Below the pieces are notes generated by a model, which had not been told where the DNA came from, made no database searches, and worked only from the letters and a program-made list of their open reading frames with translations. A stretch of DNA of 57,485 bases, taken from positions 1-57,485 of the forward strand of contig VIKH01000019.1 of the NCBI GenBank assembly GCA_008080515.1, in the 5' to 3' direction. Positions 21,599 to 28,139 of the stretch are shown here, piece after piece. Source of the DNA: Gallionellaceae bacterium. Lineage in GTDB: Bacteria > Pseudomonadota > Gammaproteobacteria > Burkholderiales > Gallionellaceae. How positions within the stretch are numbered: position 1 is the stretch's first letter; each line of letters starts with the position of its first letter. Both the position numbers and the translations under genes were made by a program.

Positions 21599-22285
21599 GT
21601 GGCGGCAACTATCCTGATAGTGGAAGATGAACCGGCGATTCAAGAGCTGCTGGCGATGAATGCGAGGCAGTGGGGCTACCGCGCGATCCAGGCGACAGAT
21701 GCCGCCAGCGCCATGGAGCATATCAACCGCGCGTTGCCGGATCTGATCCTGCTCGACTGGATGCTGCCCGGCAGCAGCGGCGTGGAGCTGGCGCGCGGCC
21801 TGCGCGCCGACCGGCGCACGCGCGACACCCCCATCATCCTGCTGACTGCGCGCAGCGAGGAGCGCGATAAGGTGGTCGGGCTGGAATCCGGCGCGGACGA
21901 TTACATCACCAAGCCGTTTTCGCCGCGCGAGCTGAATGCGCGCATCCGCGCCTTACTGCGCCGCCGCGCACCGCTGGCGAGCGACGAGGTTGTGCGGGTG
22001 GACGGTTTGGAGCTATCCCCCGGCACGCATCGCGTAGTCGCAAACGGCGAGACAGTTGATCTGGGGCCGACCGAGTTCCGGCTGCTGCATTTTTTTATGA
22101 CCCATGCCGACCGCGTTTACAGCCGCTCGCAATTGCTGGACCAGGTGTGGGGCGACCACGTGTTCGTGGAAGAACGCACGGTGGACGTACATATCCGCCG
22201 CTTGCGCCAGGCGCTCGAACCATCCGGTTGCGACCGCATGATCCAGACGGTGCGGGGGAGCGGCTACCGGTTTTCATCAAGCTGA
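21599..22285 (+). CDS. phoB: Phosphate regulon response regulator PhoB
   Basis: OmpR-family transcription factor. Receiver domain: phospho-acceptor Asp53 in LILLDWMLPG, acidic pocket ED(10)E(11), Lys105 in YITKPFSP. DNA-binding winged helix: LGPTEFRLLHFFMTHADRVY and RTVDVHIRRLRQALE. The specificity sequence closely follows E. coli PhoB. The GTG at 21599 (GGAGAG upstream) gives MAATILIVEDE, matching the family; an in-frame ATG at 21587 would add four residues and lie almost at the predicted transcript start. The gene is preceded by its own Pho box and followed by a disrupted phoR. No pst or phoU genes are in the window. Confidence 0.93.
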   Translation: MAATILIVEDEPAIQELLAMNARQWGYRAIQATDAASAMEHINRALPDLILLDWMLPGSSGVELARGLRADRRTRDTPIILLTARSEERDKVVGLESGADDYITKPFSPRELNARIRALLRRRAPLASDEVVRVDGLELSPGTHRVVANGETVDLGPTEFRLLHFFMTHADRVYSRSQLLDQVWGDHVFVEERTVDVHIRRLRQALEPSGCDRMIQTVRGSGYRFSSS

Positions 22286-22347
22286 CCCGCAAACGCGCAC
22301 CGTATAATTCCAAGCTGTGTGTAACTAAATGGTAAGTAACCCGGATC

Positions 22348-23549
22348 GTGAGTGAGTTCTGGCAGCGCGCGCTGATTTTCCCGATAGTTTTGCTGTCGGC
22401 TTCGATATTGCTGTGGGCGGTGGCGGGCGCGTTGCCAGCCGCGCTGTTTTTTGGGGTTTTTTTGCTGGCGCACCTGGTCTTCCACTTGCGCCAGCTCGGT
22501 TTGCTGGAAAACACACCGCGCTGCAACATCTGGAACAGGCTACTTCGGCGTTGCCGGAAGGCGTGGTGATGCTCGATGAAGCCGATCATATCGAATGGTG
22601 CAACCCGCTCGCCGAGCAGCATTTCGGCCTGGATTGTACGCGCGACATCGGCCAGCAAATTACCTATATGGCGCGCCAGCCGGAGTTTGTGCAGTATTTG
22701 TCCATGCGCAATTTTGGCGAGCCGCTGATATTGCGGGGGGCGCGCCAGGACGGGCTGACGCTTTCCATCAAGCTGGTCCCCTACAGCGTCAACAAGAAGC
22801 TGCTGATCAGCCGCGACAACACCCGCTTCGAGCGCATCGAGACCATGCGCCGCGACTTCGTCGCCAACGTGTCGCACGAGCTGCGCACCCCGCTGACGGT
22901 GGTGAACGGTTTCGTCGAAACCTTGCACGACATGCCCAGCCTGGAAAACGACATGGCGCGGCGCGCGCTGGAGCTGATGGGCGAGCAAACGCAGCGCATG
23001 GAACGGCTGGTGAACGATTTGCTCACCCTGTCAAAACTGGACAATGCGCTGAACGCGCTGCAGGAAGAAAAGGTGGACATGGTTGCGCTGGTGCGCGCGC
23101 TTTACCAGGAGGGGTTATCGTTGAGCGGTAACCGGCACCGGTTGAGGCTGGAGCTGGAGAGCGACTGCGCCGTACTGGGCAGCACCGAGGAATTGCGCAG
23201 CGCCTTCGGCAACCTAGTATCCAACGCTATCCGTTACACGCCGCAGGACGGCGAAATCGTGTTGCGCTGGCAGGAGCAGGGTGGCCAGCCGGTATTCAGC
23301 GTGCGGGACAGCGGCATCGGCATCGCGCCGCAGCACATCCCGCGCCTGACCGAACGCTTCTACCGGGTGGACCGTAGCCGTTCCCGCGAAACCGGCGGCA
23401 CGGGCCTGGGCTTGGCCATCGTCAAGCATGTTGCGAACCGTCACCAGGCACGGCTGGAAATCACCAGCGAGGAAGGCAAAGGCAGCATCTTCAGCATCGC
23501 ATTTCCCGCGAAGCGGCGTTTGCCGCTGCCCGAAGAAACCCAAACTTGA
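22348..23549 (+). pseudogene. phoR: Phosphate regulon sensor kinase PhoR, internal deletion and frameshift
   Basis: Membrane histidine kinase that phosphorylates PhoB. GTG 22348 encodes the N-terminal hydrophobic pair of helices (ALIFPIVLLSASILLWAVAG, ALFFGVFLLAHLVF), but this frame leaves the family pattern at about 22505. The remainder continues in another frame (HLEQATSALPEGVVMLDEAD) to 23549. Relative to E. coli PhoR, about 40-50 residues of the linker are missing at the junction. Downstream parts are intact: PAS-like WCNPLAEQHFGL, H-box FVANVSHELRTPLT, N-box NLVSNAIRYTP, G-boxes DSGIGIAP and GGTGLGLAIVKH. As written, the kinase core is detached from its membrane anchor. Confidence 0.85.
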
Positions 23550-23664
23550 GCGGGTTTTGGCCCACAATAGCTACCCCCCAAAATAGCGGTGACAGAGCGA
23601 TGCGCTGCGCGCTCTTGCGCAGCCCCTCTCGTGACCTCTGCTGTCAATCATAGAGTCCAACGGG

Positions 23665-23790
23665 TTAAGCGGCGAGCAGCGTTGCATAGTATCGCTGCGT
23701 GAACTTTGCTGGTGACATATACCCCAGCCTTTTCTGCTTCCGCTGCCGGTTGTAGAAGACCTCGATGTATTCGCTGATCTCCTGCGGCGC
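23665..23790 (-). mobile_element. IS3-family transposase (OrfB) C-terminal fragment
   Basis: About 40 residues, EYIEVFYNRQRKQKRLGYMS followed by PAKFTQRYYA, match the end of IS3/IS150-group transposases, including the last catalytic-region residues. No start, DDE core or terminal inverted repeats were found. It is a remnant at the far end of the integron array. A GCTGCGC/GCGCAGC hairpin (23604-23623) and GTTAAGC (23664-23670) beside it may be a degenerate attC, but only one half is evident. Confidence 0.75.
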
Positions 23791-23864
23791 GTTGCACCCT
23801 GAAGGGTAGCGGTGCGCGCGCGCCGAGGGGCATGACATGAGCAGGTGATGGAAAACCGGAAGGC

Positions 23865-23896
23865 AAAAATGCGCGGAGAGACCGCGCATTTTTTTT
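23865..23896. terminator. Hairpin terminator, bidirectional
   Basis: AAAAATGCGCGG (23865-23876), loop AGAGA, CCGCGCATTTTTTTT (23882-23896). A and T tracts flank both arms. It could end leftward cassette transcription beyond attC4. Confidence 0.85.
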
Positions 23897-23931
23897 GCCC
23901 GCATCGGGGCTGAAAATGGGTTTTTCTACAG

Positions 23932-24001
23932 CTTCAACGTAGAAGTCACCGGCGCTGCGCGGCTTTATCGCGCAGCGTCCGTGTGGACTGCCGGGTTGGG
24001 C
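23932..24001 (-). other. Integron attC site (attC4)
   Basis: On the minus strand, R'' GCCCAAC (24001-23995) and R' GTTGAAGC (23938-23931) bound complementary arms GCTGCGCG/CGCGCAGC and CCGGCAGTC...GACTTC. The L'' arm carries one extra C (AGTCCAC) against the L' arm (GTGACT), the asymmetric unpaired base that orients attC sites. Orientation is minus, as expected for a cassette inserted from attI at the right. It shares arm sequence with attC1. Confidence 0.85.
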
Positions 24002-25134
24002 GTTTTTAGTTGCCCCGCCAACTTGAAGCCTATTTTTTCTGCAAGTAATACAGGAACCGCATTCCCGATTTGACGCATAGCCTCACCCCACGCACCTTTG
24101 ATAACGAAATCATCAGGAAAAGTTTGAATTCGTTTTGCTTCAAAGGTCGTCAGGTATCGAACGCTTCCATCATTGAAGCGGATCATATTTTCCCCGCCCG
24201 GAACCCCGTGCCCGCCAGCTTTGATTGTTTTTGACGGCCAATCAAAATCACTACCAGTATGTCCTGGATATGTGCGCGCACCATCTCGAAATATGTGGTC
24301 GATTATTCCATGATTTGATTTTGGGTCTGGCGTATCAAACAAAGCATCCCGCATGGTCTGCCATGGCAATAATTCCGGCTCAAACATTCCATACTTGTCT
24401 TTTAGTCGAGATATTCTTTCTCTCATTGGTACGTCTAAATCCGGTTGCAATAGTTTAGGTATTTTGTGGCGCTCCCAGTATTCACCTGTTACATACATAT
24501 CCCAGAGAAGCCTATCTTCTGAGTGCGTTTCAATAGGGAATGACCAAGGCAATGAGATGTCTGCTCTTGTTCCAACAATCACAACCCGCTCTCGCGTTTG
24601 TGGTACGCCATAATCTGCGGCATTTATTAGTTTGAACTGAACGTTGTACTTTTTCCCTGTATAGGAAAGCCCGCCAATATTGCGAAGTCCTTTGAGGTGG
24701 TTTTTCCAGCCGGTGTTATTGGCCGACATAAAATCCGGGTAACTTAATCTGAGGATTATGTATTCGAAATACTCAGAAAAAGTTTGGCGAAGCAGACCTT
24801 TTACGTTTTCAAATACGAATGCTTTTGGTGCGAGCTTTTCGATAGCGCGTATGGCATATGGAAACATGTCTCGGTTGTCTTGGTCTGCTCTGTGCTTGCC
24901 GCCCAGTGAAAACGGCTGGCATGGCGGGCCTCCCGCAACAATGTCAATATCCTCAAGACTGTCTAAATCAAAGTCTTTTATGTCACCAAAGAAGACTCGT
25001 GTCGGGTCAAAGTTCTCGGAGAGTGACTCACACGCATGTCTATTAAACTCGACAAAGGCGGTATGCTCAAATCCAGATAACTCCAGCCCCTTTGCCAACC
25101 CTCCGGCACCTGAAAATATTTCAAGGGTCTTCAT
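23965..25134 (-). CDS. DNA (cytosine-5) methyltransferase of type II RM, Eco29kI/NgoMIII-like
   Basis: Protective methyltransferase for the upstream nuclease. Motif I EIFSGAGGLAKGLELSGF (residues about 4-21), motif IV with catalytic Cys GGPPCQPFS, ENV motif FENVKG and motif VIII QTRERVVIVG are all present. The ATG 25134 (MKTLEIFSGAGG) is chosen; an upstream start at 25212 would run back into the nuclease gene. It lies 5 bp after the endonuclease stop. The last dozen residues (PNPAVHTDAAR) are encoded by the attC4 site, so this gene ends inside its own recombination site. GC is much lower than in the core. Confidence 0.93.
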   Translation of the reverse strand: MKTLEIFSGAGGLAKGLELSGFEHTAFVEFNRHACESLSENFDPTRVFFGDIKDFDLDSLEDIDIVAGGPPCQPFSLGGKHRADQDNRDMFPYAIRAIEKLAPKAFVFENVKGLLRQTFSEYFEYIILRLSYPDFMSANNTGWKNHLKGLRNIGGLSYTGKKYNVQFKLINAADYGVPQTRERVVIVGTRADISLPWSFPIETHSEDRLLWDMYVTGEYWERHKIPKLLQPDLDVPMRERISRLKDKYGMFEPELLPWQTMRDALFDTPDPKSNHGIIDHIFRDGARTYPGHTGSDFDWPSKTIKAGGHGVPGGENMIRFNDGSVRYLTTFEAKRIQTFPDDFVIKGAWGEAMRQIGNAVPVLLAEKIGFKLAGQLKTPNPAVHTDAAR

Positions 25135-25139
25135 CGCGA

Positions 25140-25778
25140 CTACCCCAACGTCTTCAGGTGAAGATGAATATTGGAAACTATAGTGTTTTTTTCTGCATGT
25201 GATCCATTGCACTTATTCGCCCAAGCCCTGCCTTCGTGGATAACATCCCAATCTGACTTGGCTTGCTCATATCGACCACTTCCGGGATCGTGATTGCCAA
25301 ACCCATCAACGGCAGTGTTCCAAAGCGGTTTATTTAGCTTAATAAGAGCGGCCTCGATTGTGCTAATCATGTCCGAGCCTTCTTCCTCGAAAATGACAAA
25401 GCGGCACATAAAATCTTCAAGTGACAGGTCGGCACCAAGGGTAATACTTCTACTGTGCTCTCGAAGGCGACCAATGAGTTCGCGAGACTGATTTAGTGCA
25501 TTGTCAGACGAGCGGGCTTGCCGCCATCCTCTTGGGACAGCCTTGCCAACATAGATGGGGTAATCGTAGGAAAGGCGGTTTAGCTCTGCGTATCGTTTGT
25601 ACAGTGGATTTCGCCCTGTGTAGTACAGCGCGTACACACCTGTTCCCAAGAATGTTTCTGGTGGGGGAAGTGTATGAACAGGCGTGCCATTAAAAAACCT
25701 GACCGCATCTTTGACCAACTCGGCAAAGGCATCGTTTTTGTAAACATGCTTACTTCGATCAAATGCTTGCGGTTTCAT
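25140..25778 (-). CDS. Eco29kI-family restriction endonuclease (GIY-YIG)
   Basis: Type II restriction nuclease of the GIY-YIG fold; Eco29kI cleaves CCGCGG. GVYALYYTG (about 47-55) and YPIYVGKA (about 72-79) form the GIY and YIG strands. GWRQAR and LREHSRSI supply the Arg/His region, and STIEAALIKLNKPLWN the catalytic Glu. VDGFGNHDPGSGRYEQ and SDWDVIHEGRAWA are family C-terminal motifs. 212 residues is full length. The same recognition site is likely but not proven. It forms a complete RM cassette with the methyltransferase, bounded by attC3 and attC4. Confidence 0.9.
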   Translation of the reverse strand: MKPQAFDRSKHVYKNDAFAELVKDAVRFFNGTPVHTLPPPETFLGTGVYALYYTGRNPLYKRYAELNRLSYDYPIYVGKAVPRGWRQARSSDNALNQSRELIGRLREHSRSITLGADLSLEDFMCRFVIFEEEGSDMISTIEAALIKLNKPLWNTAVDGFGNHDPGSGRYEQAKSDWDVIHEGRAWANKCNGSHAEKNTIVSNIHLHLKTLG

Positions 25779-25845
25779 GCGGAAATATTTCCCGTCCCAA
25801 AGAGGGCGGATTTTCTCATGGAACGGCAGTCATGTCGAAGTTAAC

Positions 25846-25914
25846 GCCCAACGTTTGAGTTCAGGGGCCTTGCGCGGCTTTATGCGCAAGGTCCCCTGCA
25901 ACGAAGGGTTAGGG
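25846..25914 (-). other. Integron attC site (attC3)
   Basis: Minus strand: R'' CCCTAAC (25914-25908) and R' GTTGGGC (25852-25846), with long arms CAGGGG-CCTTGCGC / GCGCAAGG-CCCCTG around a short AT loop. The arms follow the classic integron pattern, with TTCGTTGCAGGGG against CCCCTGAACTCAAAC and one extra base in L''. It lies just after thsA and before the RM pair. Confidence 0.88.
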
Positions 25915-25960
25915 GCGAATAATCTCTGATAGCTACGCATAAGTACGAGCCGAGGAATAT

Positions 25961-26797
25961 TCAAACCCCGTTTTTCGCAGACTTAATATCGAGAAGATTA
26001 ATTTTGTCGATTTTATCTTTGTGAATCACAACCGTAAGCCTGGCCGGGTACTTAAATCGCATCTCGCTAATTCGGAATGTCCACAGCATGATCTTTAGAA
26101 GATCTTCGTCGTTAATGTTTTTGTGTCCTTTAATGCGAGTAATTCCCGACCCAAATATTGGGGTTGATACGCTCTGCTGAGCGTACACGTTGTTTACTTT
26201 ATCCCAGAAGTTTATTAAAAACTCTAAGTATTCTGGCATTGTAAGTACGGCCTTGTTGTCATCATCGAACTTTGAAAATGCAGTTAGCAGGAAGTCCTTA
26301 TAGACGCAAACTGTCCCAATCTGGTGGCGAACTTTCTTTCCAATTTTTCTCTTCGCGTTGCTTCCGAGTATTTCGTTGCTATCGAATGAATAATGTTCTA
26401 TATGACTATCAAGTTCTGAGACGGGCACGCCAAGATGTTTCTTAATGAAAATCCCATTCAGTGAGCCCTCGGCAATAATTATGTTGTCTACCTGCGTATC
26501 AAAGTATTCATTAAAAGCGATTACTTTTAACCCCGGCTCCAAAAAGATATCGCCGACTTTAATCGTGACGTCGCTTCCTTCAACGTCAATATCAACCTTA
26601 TTAAGGTTATTGGACCAAATCCAAATCACCAAATAAATTAAGAACAACAGACCTAAAAACAACCATCCATAAGTTGTTTTGCATTCTGAAGGAATATCAA
26701 CAAACAGAACAACCAGCGATAGCGTTGCGCTTATCCCCGAGGTGATTTTGAGGAAGTTCTCAATCACCCTCTTATCAAATAAACCAACTTTGGTCAT
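25961..26797 (-). CDS. thsA: Thoeris type II effector ThsA-like: two membrane helices plus macro domain
   Basis: Predicted anti-phage effector. 278 residues: TM1 about 19-35 (SATLSLVVLFVDI), TM2 about 42-61 (YGWLFLGLLFLIYLVIWIWS), then a macro-type domain (about 70-270) with KVGDIFLEPGLKVIAFNEYF and GIFIKKHLGVP, recognised as the ThsA macro family (DUF6430). In type II Thoeris a TIR protein makes an ADP-ribose derivative (reported as His-ADPR) that binds this macro domain and triggers membrane damage and cell death. ATG 26797 overlaps the thsB stop (ATGA). A TTG at 26809 is less likely. Low GC. The name is by family resemblance. Confidence 0.83.
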   Translation of the reverse strand: MTKVGLFDKRVIENFLKITSGISATLSLVVLFVDIPSECKTTYGWLFLGLLFLIYLVIWIWSNNLNKVDIDVEGSDVTIKVGDIFLEPGLKVIAFNEYFDTQVDNIIIAEGSLNGIFIKKHLGVPVSELDSHIEHYSFDSNEILGSNAKRKIGKKVRHQIGTVCVYKDFLLTAFSKFDDDNKAVLTMPEYLEFLINFWDKVNNVYAQQSVSTPIFGSGITRIKGHKNINDEDLLKIMLWTFRISEMRFKYPARLTVVIHKDKIDKINLLDIKSAKNGV

Positions 26798-27357
26798 GGT
26801 TTGTACCAATAGAAGTCGGGGGTTGTTTTAGTCGCCAACATGAAGTCTTTGTTATTCAAAGACGCCTCAATAATGTCTTTTTTAAAAGGGACGTGAAGTG
26901 TCGGAACCTTGCTCATCGAATCCCTAAAGATGGGTAATTTGTCCCAAAGATTTTTTACTGACTGCTTCAACACGCCATTCGTTAAGAGACTTTCCTTGCT
27001 GTCATACTCGGGATATACAACAATAATAGGGAGTTCTTGATCATTTATTCCGTAGTCAATTTCTTCTCGTAGTGCTCTTGAGTTTGCTGTATTTGAGCTA
27101 ATGAAGAGCACGATATTTTTTGAACTTCTAAGGCGCTCTCGAAGCCTTGGCTTTAGCGTTGTTTCCCAATCACTGTTGTCACGAACGTTGTACGTCTTAT
27201 CATGCGAGTCATTAAAAGGAAATGATGTTTCTTTTCCCTTCCAAGCTCGCAACATGTTGTAGTAGCAGAAATCTTTCGTGGCATGTACGCCGAGCGCGCT
27301 CGCATTAAAAGGTTCAGCAACATAAAAGGCTGCGTAATTACCATTTCGATATGCCAT
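26794..27357 (-). CDS. thsB: Thoeris TIR-domain sensor ThsB-like (DUF1863)
   Basis: TIR-fold protein that, on phage infection, converts NAD+ to a signalling nucleotide. 187 residues: beta-A strand NYAAFYVAEPF, DNSDWETTLKPRLRERLRSS, the strand KNIVLFISSNTANS, and ALREEIDYGI, whose Glu residues are candidates for the catalytic glutamate. The C-terminal half (LPIIVVYPEYDSKES onward) matches DUF1863 proteins. ATG 27357 has GGAGG 7 nt upstream. Stop/start overlap with thsA indicates one translational unit. Both genes lie between attC2 and attC3, making the system a single mobile cassette. Confidence 0.83.
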   Translation of the reverse strand: MAYRNGNYAAFYVAEPFNASALGVHATKDFCYYNMLRAWKGKETSFPFNDSHDKTYNVRDNSDWETTLKPRLRERLRSSKNIVLFISSNTANSRALREEIDYGINDQELPIIVVYPEYDSKESLLTNGVLKQSVKNLWDKLPIFRDSMSKVPTLHVPFKKDIIEASLNNKDFMLATKTTPDFYWYKP

Positions 27358-27420
27358 CACTATTCCTCCATAAATGTATAGCCATTCTTATGCATGCGGT
27401 GAATTGCTACGCAGGCTAGC

Positions 27421-27483
27421 CCCTAACGCCAGCTTAACGGGCGGCCGGGTTCATGGCCGTCCCGGTTGAAGCGCAAGTTATGC
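27421..27483 (-). other. Integron attC site (attC2)
   Basis: Minus strand: R'' GCATAAC (27483-27477) and R' GTTAGGG (27427-27421), with arms GCTTCAACCGGG / CCCGTTAAGC and ACGGCC/GGCCG. L'' has an extra C in GCTTCAACC versus GTTAAGC, giving minus orientation. The sequence is unlike attC1 and attC4, so the cassettes have different origins. Confidence 0.85.
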
Positions 27484-27497
27484 CAAAGGGTGAAGAC

Positions 27498-27755
27498 ATG
27501 AAAGCAAATGAATTTTTACGGGAATTTGACGAAAGCCACTTCCCTTCAACGCTCGGCCCCGTACTGGATATGCAGTCGCATGATCCGCCATTCAGGAAGG
27601 CAGACCTGCGACAGATGGCCAAGGAAGGGCTGATCGTTTTGGACGAAACGAGTTGGACATATCGACTCACTCTCGCCGCAACAGATGCTGTGCATAACGC
27701 AAAAGTCACCGGCTCGCCGGTCTTATCGGCGAGTCCGCGTGGACTGCCGGGTTAG
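27498..27755 (+). CDS. Hypothetical cassette protein (antisense orientation)
   Basis: 85 residues, no family recognised; mostly soluble and helical (KANEFLREFDESHFPS, FRKADLRQMAKEGLIVLD could be helix-turn-helix-like). ATG 27498 is preceded by AAAGGGTGAAGAC. It runs opposite to the cassette orientation and its stop lies inside the attC1 R'' box, so its last residues come from the attC. Cassette genes in reverse orientation usually need their own promoter; none is obvious. Confidence 0.6.
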   Translation: MKANEFLREFDESHFPSTLGPVLDMQSHDPPFRKADLRQMAKEGLIVLDETSWTYRLTLAATDAVHNAKVTGSPVLSASPRGLPG

Positions 27756-27757
27756 CG
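27692..27757 (-). other. Integron attC site (attC1)
   Basis: Minus strand: R'' CGCTAAC (27757-27751) and R' GTTATGC (27698-27692). The arms CTCGCCG/CGGCGAG and AGTCCAC/GTGACT are complementary, with one extra C in L''. The outer arm AAGTCACCGGC and the GTGGACTGCCGGGTT block are shared almost exactly with attC4, suggesting a locally dominant attC family. Confidence 0.86.
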
Positions 27758-27780
27758 ACCGGCCAACTACGGAGAGCGAA

Positions 27781-27972
27781 ATGAACGAAAACGACGACAT
27801 CTGCGGACTTTGCGGCTTGCCAGGAGCGGACAAGATTCCGCACCCTAGCCACTGGCCGGATGAGCGAGTGCCGGACACGGATTTGGTACACGCGGACTGC
27901 GAGGTGGAAGAGTGCGCGAGAGCAAGCGCGATGTGCCAAGGGAAGGCGCGGGACGAGTTCTTGCGGGGCTGA
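27781..27972 (+). CDS. Small CxxC cassette protein (antisense orientation)
   Basis: 63 residues, acidic, with a CGLCGLPG knuckle (residues 9-16), HPSHWPD, and a later HADCEVEEC, a possible four-Cys/His metal site. ATG 27781 follows GGAGAGCGAA, a good ribosome site. It occupies the first cassette next to attI but is transcribed toward the integrase, opposite to cassette polarity. No family name can be given. Confidence 0.62.
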   Translation: MNENDDICGLCGLPGADKIPHPSHWPDERVPDTDLVHADCEVEECARASAMCQGKARDEFLRG

Positions 27973-27984
27973 TGCTGACATGGG

Positions 27985-28139
27985 CGCTAACGTAATATAG
28001 ACAACAAATTCATAAGGCTGTCATGCTGCCTATGTTCAGCATTGCTGTCAATAGCCAGGCGTGCATCCCACTATTATCAGTGCGTTAACACCCAATTCCG
28101 CGCTGGACTTTCCTTTTAGGGCAACCTAAAATCCTGCGG
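27985..28139 (-). other. attI region with core recombination site
   Basis: On the minus strand GTTAGCG (27991-27985) follows a non-cassette AT-rich stretch starting immediately upstream of intI. This is the position of an integron attachment site, with crossover expected at G/TTAGCG. The stretch has no ORF. Cassette order implies that the CxxC-protein cassette is the most recent insertion. A cassette promoter (Pc) was not recognised. Confidence 0.7.
28114..28131. promoter_or_regulatory. Perfect inverted repeat before intI
   Basis: TTTTAGG (28114-28120), loop GCAA, CCTAAAA (28125-28131), ending 8 bp before the intI ATG. It could be a repressor operator or an mRNA hairpin that limits intI translation. 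It does not match a LexA box. Confidence 0.5.

Noticed and set aside
26794-27357. ThsB-like gene as a type I Thoeris sensor
   Set aside because: The partner has two membrane helices and a macro domain rather than a SIR2 effector, which fits type II.
27706-27981. 91-codon minus-strand frame starting just after the attI core, in normal cassette polarity
   Set aside because: It overlaps attC1, is Arg/Ala-rich like a shadow, and lacks a ribosome site, whereas the opposite CxxC gene has one. Kept as an alternative only.
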